From an uncultured Selenomonadales bacterium (lineage in GTDB: Bacteria > Bacillota > Negativicutes > Selenomonadales > Selenomonadaceae), in assembly GCA_937915885.1 (NCBI GenBank), contig CALGGP010000105.1, positions 1 to 5,024 on the forward strand: a DNA stretch of 5,024 bases, read 5' to 3'. The notes beneath the pieces were generated by a model. The model worked only from the letters and a program-made list of their open reading frames with translations. It was not told where the DNA came from and did no database searches. Each line of letters begins with the position of its first letter. Position 1 is the first letter of the stretch. Position numbers and translations under genes: made by a program. This document shows positions 1 through 5,024 of the stretch, one piece after another.

Positions 1-15
1 GGAGACAAAAGTTAA
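1..15 (+). CDS. 3' end of an upstream gene, probably parB (last four codons and stop)
   Basis: The first 15 bases read Gly-Asp-Lys-Ser-stop (TAA at 13-15), directly followed by an ATG at 16. The same 15 bases recur at 205-219, where they end an open frame resembling the ParB C-terminal domain. I therefore infer that the gene running in from the left is a ParB-type chromosome partition protein with the same C-terminus. The window itself shows only four codons, so the assignment depends entirely on the downstream repeat. Stop and next start abut (TAAATG), which implies translational coupling. Confidence 0.45.
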   Translation, partial: GDKS

Positions 16-55
16 ATGGGGTCCGCCAACTTCCTTGCGAGCAATCCGATGTACG
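1..55 (+). repeat. Direct repeat, copy 1 (end of parB-like gene plus start of DUF4446 gene)
   Basis: Bases 1-55 are identical to 205-259, an offset of 204 bases (68 codons, so frame is kept). After five mismatches (56-60 against 260-264) a further ten bases match (61-70 against 265-274). The repeat carries a Shine-Dalgarno-like GGAG, the TAAATG stop/start junction and 13 codons. Copy 1 begins at the window edge, so it probably extends further left. Confidence 0.95.
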
Positions 56-219
56 CGCCCGTCGCCTTCGAGTTGGCGCGTCGACCGAGGCGCGTGAACA
101 TCAAACCGGGGCTGCGTCGAAGTCGGATCGAGTTTACCGACATCGACGACCTGATGAGTCTGATGAAAAATTTCGAGCAACCCTCAAGGAGACCTGCCAA
201 GAGAGGAGACAAAAGTTAA
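16..219 (+). CDS. Small hybrid ORF: first 13 residues of the DUF4446 protein joined to a ParB-like C-terminal domain
   Basis: A 67-residue open frame. Residues 1-13 (MGSANFLASNPMY) are identical, base for base, to the start of the next gene at 220. The sequence then switches to ELARRPRRVNIKPG...RSRIEF...DDLMSLMKNFE, which fits the ParB C-terminal dimerisation domain pattern (basic V-x-I-K-P-G, then IE-F, then an acidic helix of the DLxxLxxxL type). It ends in GDKS-stop like the gene at 1-15. It has the same upstream GGAG as the DUF4446 gene (1-4) and abuts it (TAA 217-219, ATG 220). The simplest reading is a by-product of a 204-base tandem duplication rather than an independent gene. If translated it would be a soluble, basic ParB C-domain peptide lacking the DUF4446 membrane segment. 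The open frame and repeat are certain; ParB family assignment is moderately sure; function is unknown. Confidence 0.55.
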   Translation: MGSANFLASNPMYAPVAFELARRPRRVNIKPGLRRSRIEFTDIDDLMSLMKNFEQPSRRPAKRGDKS

Positions 220-259
220 ATGGGGTCCGCCAACTTCCTTGCGAGCAATCCGATGTACG
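205..259 (+). repeat. Direct repeat, copy 2 (leads into the intact DUF4446 gene)
   Basis: Identical to bases 1-55. This copy continues into the full-length DUF4446 gene, so it is the one with the normal downstream context. Its GGAG at 205-208 is 11 bases before the ATG at 220 and is the likely ribosome binding site. Confidence 0.95.
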
Positions 260-714
260 TGATAGTCGCCTTCGGCGTGATACTGATCGTGACCTACGCA
301 ATCATCATCAATCTGTGGATGGAGCTGTCGTACATGAAAAAGCGATATCGTCATATGATGGCGGCGGCGGAGGGCGGCAATCTGGAGCGAATGATCGCCG
401 AGTACATGGAGATGGCCGAAAACATCTCGAAGGAGCGCAAATCGTTTGAGAAGGAGATCGAGCGGCTCGACGACAAATTGGAGAAGGCGATCACTCGGGT
501 GTCGGTGGTGCGGTTTGACGCGTTCGATCAAACGGGCAATGATTTAAGTTATTGCATAGCGCTGCTCGACGCGGAGAATAACGGGCTGGTGCTGTCGGGG
601 ATATTCGGACGCGACGAGGCGCGCACGTATGTCAAGCCGATAGTCAACGGGGATTCGACGTACAAGCTGACGCGCGAAGAGGAGCAGGCGGTTCGAGACG
701 CGATGAAGAAGTAG
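220..714 (+). CDS. DUF4446 family membrane-anchored protein
   Basis: A 164-residue protein of unknown biochemical role. Residues about 14-34 (VIVAFGVILIVTYAIIINLWM) form one N-terminal membrane segment, followed by a basic turn (KKRYRHM). Residues about 54-92 are a charged, heptad-like helix likely to be coiled coil. Residues about 96-141 match the DUF4446 core I know: VRFDAF, then DLSYCIALLD, then NNGLVLSGIFGR and ARTYVKPI. Length is normal for the family. The start at 220 is supported by GGAG at 205-208 and by abutting the previous stop. In Firmicutes DUF4446 genes commonly sit just after parA/parB, which agrees with the ParB-like tail upstream and the M23 peptidase downstream. It ends 14 bases before the peptidase start and is probably co-transcribed with it. 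Family call is confident; no function is claimed. Confidence 0.88.
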   Translation: MGSANFLASNPMYVIVAFGVILIVTYAIIINLWMELSYMKKRYRHMMAAAEGGNLERMIAEYMEMAENISKERKSFEKEIERLDDKLEKAITRVSVVRFDAFDQTGNDLSYCIALLDAENNGLVLSGIFGRDEARTYVKPIVNGDSTYKLTREEEQAVRDAMKK

Positions 715-718
715 GAGG
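713..718 (+). promoter_or_regulatory. Shine-Dalgarno site of the M23 peptidase gene
   Basis: AGGAGG overlaps the DUF4446 stop codon (TAG 712-714) and lies 10 bases before TTG at 729. This strong site decides the start of the peptidase gene in favour of the TTG codon, since the first in-frame ATG lies about 32 codons further in, inside conserved-looking sequence, without a comparable site. Confidence 0.8.
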
Positions 719-728
719 CAAAACATTT

Positions 729-1910
729 TTGGCTGACAAAGATAAATCGCTCGAGGTAAAGAGCTTTTACGCCGAGGATCAAACGACGGGGGATCAAGCG
801 TCGGGGAAAAAATATTTATTCCGAATGATATCGCCGGACGGGACGAAAGAGCGGCGTTGGGAGATATCGTCGGGCGTATTGCGGTTCGGAGTGTTCTCGA
901 TGGTGGTCGGGGCTTTGCTGTTGATCGGGACGGGCGCTTTGACGGTGTACGGGGCGCTGAACTTTCGATTGAATCAAGCGGCGGTGACGGACATGGAGCG
1001 GTCGACGGAACTGCAGCAAGAACAATTGCTGTCGCTGTCGAAAAAGACGGGTAAACTGTCGGAGCAACTGCAAAATTTGACGCAGATGGAGCGGGAGTTG
1101 AGAATCCAAGCGGGCGTGACGCCGCTCGAGGAGAAAAAGGACGAATCGAAGGACGATCAATCGAAGGATCAAACGTCGGAGGCTCCGCGCGGATCGGAAG
1201 AATTATCGGAGCCGACGGCGGACGAATTTATTGATGACGAGTACGACGGTCAGGGCGGGCCGATCGAAGGGCTTGACGTTGAGTCGGTGGGCGAGGCGCT
1301 GTCGATGCTCGAGAGCGGGATTGTCGAGCGGCGCGGGAGCTTGGTGCAGTTGCAGGACGAGCTGAAAAAGCAGCGCGAGCAGATTGCGTCGATAGTGAAT
1401 CAGCGCAGCGCGATGGCGGCGGCGACACAAGCGATGCAATCATTTACGACGCAAGGCGAGTTCGGATCGATTCCGTTTACGAACGCGCCGGTGTCGAACA
1501 ATTCATTTGCGTTGGGCTTGACGGACGCGGCGTCGAATGTGCCGGCGATCTGGCCGACGACGGGCGTAGTGACTTCGCCGTACGGTTTGCGTTGGGGCGG
1601 GACGGATTTTCACCCGGGCATTGACATTGCAAACGATCTCGGGACGCCGATTGTCGCGACGGCGGACGGCGTTGTGGTTTACGCGGGCTGGAATGCGGGC
1701 GGCTACGGCAATATGGTTGACATCGATCACGGCAACGGGCTGATGACGCGCTACGGGCATGCGAGCCAAGTTGTGGTGAGCGCGGGGCAATTCGTTCGTC
1801 GCGGTCAAGTGATCGCGCTGATGGGCTCGACGGGATTTTCGACGGGTCCTCACGTCCATTACGAAGTGCACGTCAACGGTCAGCGCGTCAATCCGATCAG
1901 TTATCTGTGA
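729..1910 (+). CDS. Membrane-anchored M23 family metallopeptidase (LytM/peptidoglycan endopeptidase type)
   Basis: A 393-residue protein starting at TTG 729. Order: a basic and acidic cytoplasmic N-terminus (1 to about 51); one membrane segment (about 52-77, VFSMVVGALLLIGTGALTVY); a coiled-coil helix (about 84-126); a strongly acidic, Lys/Asp/Ser-rich linker (about 133-175); a second helical, probably coiled-coil stretch (about 185-235); and a C-terminal M23 domain (about 272-393). The lysostaphin-like active site is complete: H295 and D299 in HPGIDIAN, H344 in RYGHAS, and H375-V-H377 in GPHVHYEVH. H295, D299 and H377 should bind zinc, with H344 and H375 catalytic. It is therefore predicted to be an active enzyme cutting peptidoglycan cross-bridges or stem peptides on the outer face of the membrane. 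The anchored, coiled-coil plan resembles cell-division and sporulation LytM factors, but the exact role is not readable. Probably co-transcribed with DUF4446 upstream; the next gene starts 6-15 bases after the stop. Confidence 0.93.
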   Translation: MADKDKSLEVKSFYAEDQTTGDQASGKKYLFRMISPDGTKERRWEISSGVLRFGVFSMVVGALLLIGTGALTVYGALNFRLNQAAVTDMERSTELQQEQLLSLSKKTGKLSEQLQNLTQMERELRIQAGVTPLEEKKDESKDDQSKDQTSEAPRGSEELSEPTADEFIDDEYDGQGGPIEGLDVESVGEALSMLESGIVERRGSLVQLQDELKKQREQIASIVNQRSAMAAATQAMQSFTTQGEFGSIPFTNAPVSNNSFALGLTDAASNVPAIWPTTGVVTSPYGLRWGGTDFHPGIDIANDLGTPIVATADGVVVYAGWNAGGYGNMVDIDHGNGLMTRYGHASQVVVSAGQFVRRGQVIALMGSTGFSTGPHVHYEVHVNGQRVNPISYL

Positions 1911-1916
1911 TGTCGA

Positions 1917-2456
1917 TTGGAAGTGATGAGCATAAAAATTTTTGACAAGCCGATTTTCGTCACGCGTCCGACGCTGCCGCCGCTCGAAAGAATTTCCGCC
2001 AAGCTCGAGGAAATTTGGCGGTCGAAGTGGTTGACGAACAACGGCGTGCAAGTTCAAAAACTCGAGCGTCGGCTGAAAAATTATCTCGGCGTGCCTCAAC
2101 TGTCGCTGTTCAACAACGGGACGACGGCGCTGATGGTCGCGTGTCGAGCATTGAATTTGACGGGCGAAGTGATCACGACGCCGTTCACCTTTGCGGCGAC
2201 GCCCCATGTTTTGACGTGGAATAATTTGACGCCGGTGTTTTGCGACATCGATCCGCTCACGATGAACATAGACGCGAATAAAATCGAGCCGCTGATCACC
2301 GAGCGGACGTCGGCGATCCTTGCCGTGCATGTGTTCGGCACTCCGTGCGACGTCGAAAAAATTCAAGCGCTCGCCGATAAATACAATCTCAAAGTGATCT
2401 ACGACGCGGCTCATGCTCGAGGGCGGCGCGCTGATGTGTCGCGACGAGCGGCTTAA
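1917..2456 (+). CDS. N-terminal part of a broken DegT/DnrJ/EryC1/StrS (VioA-like) aminotransferase
   Basis: The open frame starts at TTG 1917, but ATG 1926 (MSIKIFDKPIF) is the better start by family alignment; neither has a strong ribosome site. Residues up to about 167 are a textbook fold-type I sugar aminotransferase: PTLPPLE, then IWRSKWLTNNG, the cofactor-phosphate loop LFNNGTTALM (65-73), TTPFTFAAT (87-95), VHVFGTPCDV and YDAAHA (162-167), whose Asp contacts the PLP ring nitrogen. The SKWLTNNG and FNNGTTAL signatures recall VioA-type enzymes that aminate dTDP-4-keto-6-deoxyglucose with glutamate as donor. At about 2413 homology stops abruptly and the frame runs on as non-homologous RGRRADVSRRAA to the stop. 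The continuation is found in the +1 frame from 2413. The product as written cannot bind PLP covalently. Family is sure; substrate is a guess. Confidence 0.85.
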   Translation: MEVMSIKIFDKPIFVTRPTLPPLERISAKLEEIWRSKWLTNNGVQVQKLERRLKNYLGVPQLSLFNNGTTALMVACRALNLTGEVITTPFTFAATPHVLTWNNLTPVFCDIDPLTMNIDANKIEPLITERTSAILAVHVFGTPCDVEKIQALADKYNLKVIYDAAHARGRRADVSRRAA

Positions 2457-2994
2457 AAATATTTTCGATCTGATGCGGAACTTCGGGATCGCCGACGAGG
2501 AGTCGGTTTTGCTTCCCGGGATCAACGGCAAGATGAATGAACTGCAGGCGGCAGTCGGTTTGATTATGCTCGATTACGTTAAAGGCGAGAGCCAAAAACG
2601 CGCGGCACTCCAAAAAGTTTACGTCGAAGAACTGAGCGGGTGCGCGGGCGTGAGGCTCCCGCCTTTATTGTCGTCCGATGTCAAGCCCAATCATCAGTAC
2701 TTCGTCATTCGGATCGAGCGGGAGCGCTTCGGACATTCGCGCGATGAAGTTTACGACGCGTTGAGGCGACACAACGTCTTCGCCCGAAAATATTTTTATC
2801 CGCTGTGCAGTAATTACGAGCATTATCGACGGCTGCCGTCGGCGGCTCCCGAACGATTACCGATCGCCAATCGCGCGAGTGAAGAGGTGCTGTCGATGCC
2901 GCTTTACGGCGAATTGTCGGCGGCGGACGTGCGAAAAATTTGCGCGATCGTAAAGGGAACCGCTCGGCTCCGTCTTCGGCGAAGAGACCGTTGA
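2413..2994 (+). CDS. C-terminal part of the same broken VioA-like aminotransferase
   Basis: A 193-residue frame from ATG 2413 that continues the aminotransferase after the break. Seen are EGGALM and the following LMRNFGI, PGINGKMNELQAAVGL (about 35-50), the substrate-side ARKYFYPLC (124-132) and MPLYGELS (162-169), all in family order. Normally about 30 residues containing the S-F-H-A-T-K box with the PLP lysine lie between YDAAHA and EGGAL; they are absent here. Adding about 30 residues to both parts gives roughly 375, the usual family length. Homology ends near residue 181 (ICAIVK); the last dozen residues, TARLRLRRRDR, are frame-shifted KASIII sequence, so the true C-terminus and stop are lost too. 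No ribosome site precedes 2413, so this half is unlikely to be made on its own. Best regarded as one pseudogene (or assembly-damaged gene) with the preceding entry. Confidence 0.82.
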   Translation: MLEGGALMCRDERLKNIFDLMRNFGIADEESVLLPGINGKMNELQAAVGLIMLDYVKGESQKRAALQKVYVEELSGCAGVRLPPLLSSDVKPNHQYFVIRIERERFGHSRDEVYDALRRHNVFARKYFYPLCSNYEHYRRLPSAAPERLPIANRASEEVLSMPLYGELSAADVRKICAIVKGTARLRLRRRDR

Positions 2995-3025
2995 AAAAAT
3001 TATCGCGTCGACGGGCATCAGCGAA

Positions 3026-3940
3026 GTGCGCATCGCCGATCCCGATAAGACGACGGCGGATTACTGCGTTGCCGCCGCCGAAGAACTTTTCGCGGTCGAC
3101 AGCGTCAAGCCCGATGACATTGACGGGATCGTTTTCGTGACGGAGACGCCCGACCGTCCGATCCCGCACACGTCGGCGATCATGCAAGCGAGGCTCGGAT
3201 TGCCGAATCGGACGATCGCTTTCGATATCAATTACGGTTGCGCGGGCTTCGTCTACGGATTGTTTCAAGCGTCGATGATGATCGCGAGCGGTTACTGCGA
3301 AAAAATTTTGCTGTGCGTCGGCGAAACGAGCACGACACGCATCAACGCTCAAGATAAATCGTTGCGAATGATGTTCGGCGATGCGGGCGCGGCGGTCATC
3401 TTGACTGCCGTCGAAGGCGCGCGACCGTCGGCGTTTAACTTTCACGTCGAGGGCGACAAATTTTCTCTGCTGACGATCCCTGCGGGCAGTTTTCGGATGC
3501 CGCATAAGCATGGCGTGACGGATGTGTTGACGTTCGACGAAGACGGCAACGGTCGGACGCTCGAAAACCTTTACATGAACGGCATCGGCGTGATGAGTTT
3601 CATCGTGAGGAACGTGCGCCGCTTGATCGTCGACACGCTGAAGATGTCGGGGCTCTCGACTGAAGCGATCGATCTGTTTGCATTGCATCAGGCGAACGCA
3701 TTGATCATCGATCATCTCCGCCAACGGTTGAAAGTGCCGCAATCGAAAATTCCGTTCGGCGCGGGAAAAATCGGCAACACGGTCAGCGCCTCGATCCCGC
3801 TGATGCTGTCGACGTTGTACTCGGGCGTCAATCCGTCGTTAAAACGCGTGCTCGTGTGCGGATTCGGGACGGGGCTGTCGATCGCGGCGGGCGTGATCGA
3901 TCTGAGCGCGACGAAAATTTTATCGCCGCTCGAAATTTAA
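3026..3940 (+). CDS. Beta-ketoacyl-ACP synthase III (FabH-like) family protein, N-terminally truncated
   Basis: From GTG 3026 the protein has 304 residues; family members have about 330-350. Coding homology continues upstream in the same frame: codons from about 2954 read REPLGSVFGEETVEKIIASTGISE, which aligns with residues about 26-48 of the second KASIII gene, but no standard start codon exists there before an in-frame TAA at 2951-2953. So about 25 N-terminal codons and the native start are missing. The rest is intact: thiolase-fold catalytic triad C72 (NYGCAGFVYG), H221 (LHQAN) and N251 (GNTVSAS), plus the C-terminal GFGTGLS turn (279-285). Known KASIII enzymes condense an acyl-CoA with malonyl-ACP. 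A product starting at 3026 would lack the first strand and the TGI..R region that helps bind CoA, so activity is doubtful. It overlaps none of the next gene; TAA 3938-3940 directly abuts ATG 3941. Confidence 0.85.
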   Translation: MRIADPDKTTADYCVAAAEELFAVDSVKPDDIDGIVFVTETPDRPIPHTSAIMQARLGLPNRTIAFDINYGCAGFVYGLFQASMMIASGYCEKILLCVGETSTTRINAQDKSLRMMFGDAGAAVILTAVEGARPSAFNFHVEGDKFSLLTIPAGSFRMPHKHGVTDVLTFDEDGNGRTLENLYMNGIGVMSFIVRNVRRLIVDTLKMSGLSTEAIDLFALHQANALIIDHLRQRLKVPQSKIPFGAGKIGNTVSASIPLMLSTLYSGVNPSLKRVLVCGFGTGLSIAAGVIDLSATKILSPLEI

Positions 3941-4013
3941 ATGTCTCAAGAGCGCGAAGACCGTCCGCGATCTCTACGCTCTGATTGGTGACGAGAATGC
4001 TGTTAAGGATTGA
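3941..4013 (+). pseudogene. Probable remnant of an acyl carrier protein gene (start and C-terminal helix only)
   Basis: Immediately after the first KASIII stop, ATG 3941 opens MSQE in one frame, but that frame stops at 3989-3991. In a different frame, from about 3954 to TGA 4011-4013, the sequence reads AKTVRDLYALIGDENAVKD. The KTVRDLYALI stretch matches the last helix of acyl carrier proteins (typical pattern: K-T-V-x-D-L-x-x-L-I). My reading is an ACP gene of normal start and normal end from which about 50 codons, including the D-S-L phosphopantetheine site, have been removed with a frame change. The stop overlaps the start of the second KASIII gene by 17 bases, as expected for coupled genes. 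An ACP between two KASIII genes makes biochemical sense. Only about 19 residues carry the homology, so this is moderate evidence. Confidence 0.45.
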
Positions 4014-5024
4014 TAACATCAGGCTCGACGCGATTGCCGCCGTCGTGTCGAGAAAACGTGTCATGCTCGAGGAGCGATTGCTCGGCTCGGTCGATGCGGA
4101 TAAGATCGAGCGGATGAAAAAGATTGCGGGCTTCGATCGGTTCAGCGTTGCCGACGCGGGCGTGTGCACTTCGGATTTTTGCGCGGCGGCTGCCGAGAAA
4201 ATTTTCGATGAGACTCCGCTCGAGCGCAATGAGATCCGCGCGGTGATCTTCGTCAGTCAAACGCCCGATTACATCACGCCGTCGACGGCGCATGTGTTGC
4301 AACCTCGATTGGGCTTGCCGCGCGACATGGCAGCGTTCGATATCGGCTTGGGCTGTTCGGGATTCGTTTACGGATTGTACGTTGCGGCGTCGATGTTGAG
4401 CGTCATGCCCGACGGAAAAATTTTGTTGCTGTGCGGCGACACGACCACCAGAAACCTGCTCCGAAGCAGCGTTGAGGGTCAATCGTTGTTCGGTGACGGA
4501 GGCGCGGCGGCGATCGTTTCAAAGCGCGACGGTCAAAAAATATTTTTCAATCTGCAGACGTTCGGGGAGCTTGCCGACGCGATCATTTGTCCGCGCGGAG
4601 CATTCCGCAATCCGCTGATCGTCAAGAACAATTCGCTCGACGTTCGAGAAAATTTCGGGACGATGGACGGCGTGGCGGTGACGAATTTTTCTGTTCGATA
4701 CGTGCCGGAAAATATCTCCGCGCTGATGAATTTCGCGGGCGTTGAGCCGTCGACGGTCGAATTATTTTTGATGCATCAAGCCAATCGATTGATCGTCGAA
4801 ACGATTGCGGCGCGAATGAGATTGCCGAAGGAAAAATTTCCGTTCCGCGCGGAGTCGCTCGGCAACACATCATCGGCGTCGATTCCGCTCATATTGACGG
4901 AGCGCCGACGGTTGGACGAGCCGACAAAATTTTTATCGGTGATGAGCGGGTTCGGCGTGGGTATGTCGATCGCGTCGGCGGTCGTCGACCTGCGCGAGAC
5001 AATTATTTTACCGACGGGGGAGTT
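3997..5024 (+). CDS. Second beta-ketoacyl-ACP synthase III (FabH-like) family protein, runs off the window
   Basis: ATG 3997 opens a frame of 342 complete codons with no stop before the window end. The family's usual length is nearly reached and the last residues (RETIILPTGE) look like a normal KASIII tail, so the stop should lie a few codons further on. The N-terminus is complete (IRLDAIAAVVSRKRV fits the first strand). Catalytic residues are C120 in GLGCSGFVYG, H260 in MHQAN and N290 in LGNTSSAS; the glycine turn is SGFGVGMS (about 318-325). It is clearly a paralogue of the gene at 3026-3940, with many shared blocks (RLGLP, FVYGL, FGD.GAA). It lacks an obvious strong ribosome site and overlaps the ACP remnant by 17 bases, suggesting coupling. 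Predicted role: condensing a starter acyl group with malonyl-ACP in a specialised pathway, plausibly surface-glycan or lipid acylation; a housekeeping FabH role is less likely because there are two divergent copies and no fatty-acid genes. Confidence 0.9.
   Translation, partial: MLLRIDNIRLDAIAAVVSRKRVMLEERLLGSVDADKIERMKKIAGFDRFSVADAGVCTSDFCAAAAEKIFDETPLERNEIRAVIFVSQTPDYITPSTAHVLQPRLGLPRDMAAFDIGLGCSGFVYGLYVAASMLSVMPDGKILLLCGDTTTRNLLRSSVEGQSLFGDGGAAAIVSKRDGQKIFFNLQTFGELADAIICPRGAFRNPLIVKNNSLDVRENFGTMDGVAVTNFSVRYVPENISALMNFAGVEPSTVELFLMHQANRLIVETIAARMRLPKEKFPFRAESLGNTSSASIPLILTERRRLDEPTKFLSVMSGFGVGMSIASAVVDLRETIILPTGE

Noticed and set aside
857..1054. Plus-strand frame inside the M23 gene.
   Set aside because: It overlaps the membrane and coiled-coil coding sequence of a confident gene and has no resemblance of its own.
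1942..1947. TTGACA, a possible -35 box at the start of the aminotransferase gene.
   Set aside because: No -10-like hexamer lies 16-18 bases downstream (CGTCCG region), and it sits inside coding sequence.
2411..2422. Twelve-base match TCATGCTCGAGG between the aminotransferase break and the second KASIII gene (4061-4072).
   Set aside because: Tempting as a recombination seed at a breakpoint, but about one such match is expected by chance in a window this long with biased composition, and the flanks do not match.
1503..2531. Long minus-strand open frame opposite the end of the M23 gene and the aminotransferase.
   Set aside because: The plus strand carries clear protein families here. The reverse product is Arg/His-rich with no recognisable motif, and heavy use of NCG codons on the coding strand removes stops from the complement.
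2705..3742. Long minus-strand open frame opposite the aminotransferase C-terminus and first KASIII gene.
   Set aside because: Same codon-bias effect; composition is basic and family-less, while the plus strand encodes the catalytic triad of KASIII.
3941..3991. A 16-codon ORF beginning MSQERED after the first KASIII gene.
   Set aside because: Too short, no ribosome site and no family; better explained as the start of a deleted ACP gene read out of frame after the break.
4003..4482. Minus-strand frame opposite the second KASIII gene.
   Set aside because: It is a shadow of a well-conserved plus-strand gene; no ribosome site or family motif.

Overview
The window is a bacterial stretch of fairly GC-rich DNA (mid-50s percent by eye) in which every supported gene lies on the plus strand in one tightly packed, operon-like row. 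Serine, threonine, alanine and proline are mostly written with NCG codons. The first genes (a ParB C-terminus, a DUF4446 membrane protein and a membrane-anchored M23 peptidase) are in the order I associate with the chromosome-partition neighbourhood near the origin in Firmicutes, especially the diderm Negativicutes. That taxonomic placement is an inference of modest confidence.

Layout. Bases 1-259 hold an imperfectly recognised but clear tandem duplication with a 204-base period: a ParB tail, then a small hybrid ORF (start of the DUF4446 gene joined to a second ParB tail), then the intact DUF4446 gene (220-714). The M23 peptidase (729-1910) is complete and keeps all its active-site residues. 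After only 15 bases the content changes to sugar and acyl biosynthesis: a VioA-like DegT/DnrJ/EryC1/StrS aminotransferase (1917 to about 2955), a ketoacyl-ACP synthase III (KASIII) homologue (coding homology from about 2954, callable start 3026, end 3940), a probable acyl-carrier-protein remnant (3941-4013) and a second KASIII homologue (3997 to beyond the window end).

The second half is damaged. The aminotransferase lacks about 30 codons, including its PLP-binding lysine, and changes frame at about 2413. The first KASIII lacks about 25 N-terminal codons and is fused to the aminotransferase end at about 2955. The putative ACP lacks its centre, including the phosphopantetheine site. With the 5' duplication this makes four structural rearrangements in 4 kb, while the other genes are clean. 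Either this locus is decaying, or the contig is misassembled; reads are needed to tell.

How the genes would work together if intact: DUF4446 and the M23 peptidase belong to the cell envelope and partition neighbourhood. The aminotransferase would make an amino sugar (4-amino-4,6-dideoxyhexose type by family resemblance), and the KASIII pair plus ACP would build a short acyl chain that could decorate that sugar in a surface glycan. This last link is inference. I see no tRNA, rRNA, CRISPR, insertion sequence, convincing promoter or terminator. No gene-free stretch exceeds 300 bases.
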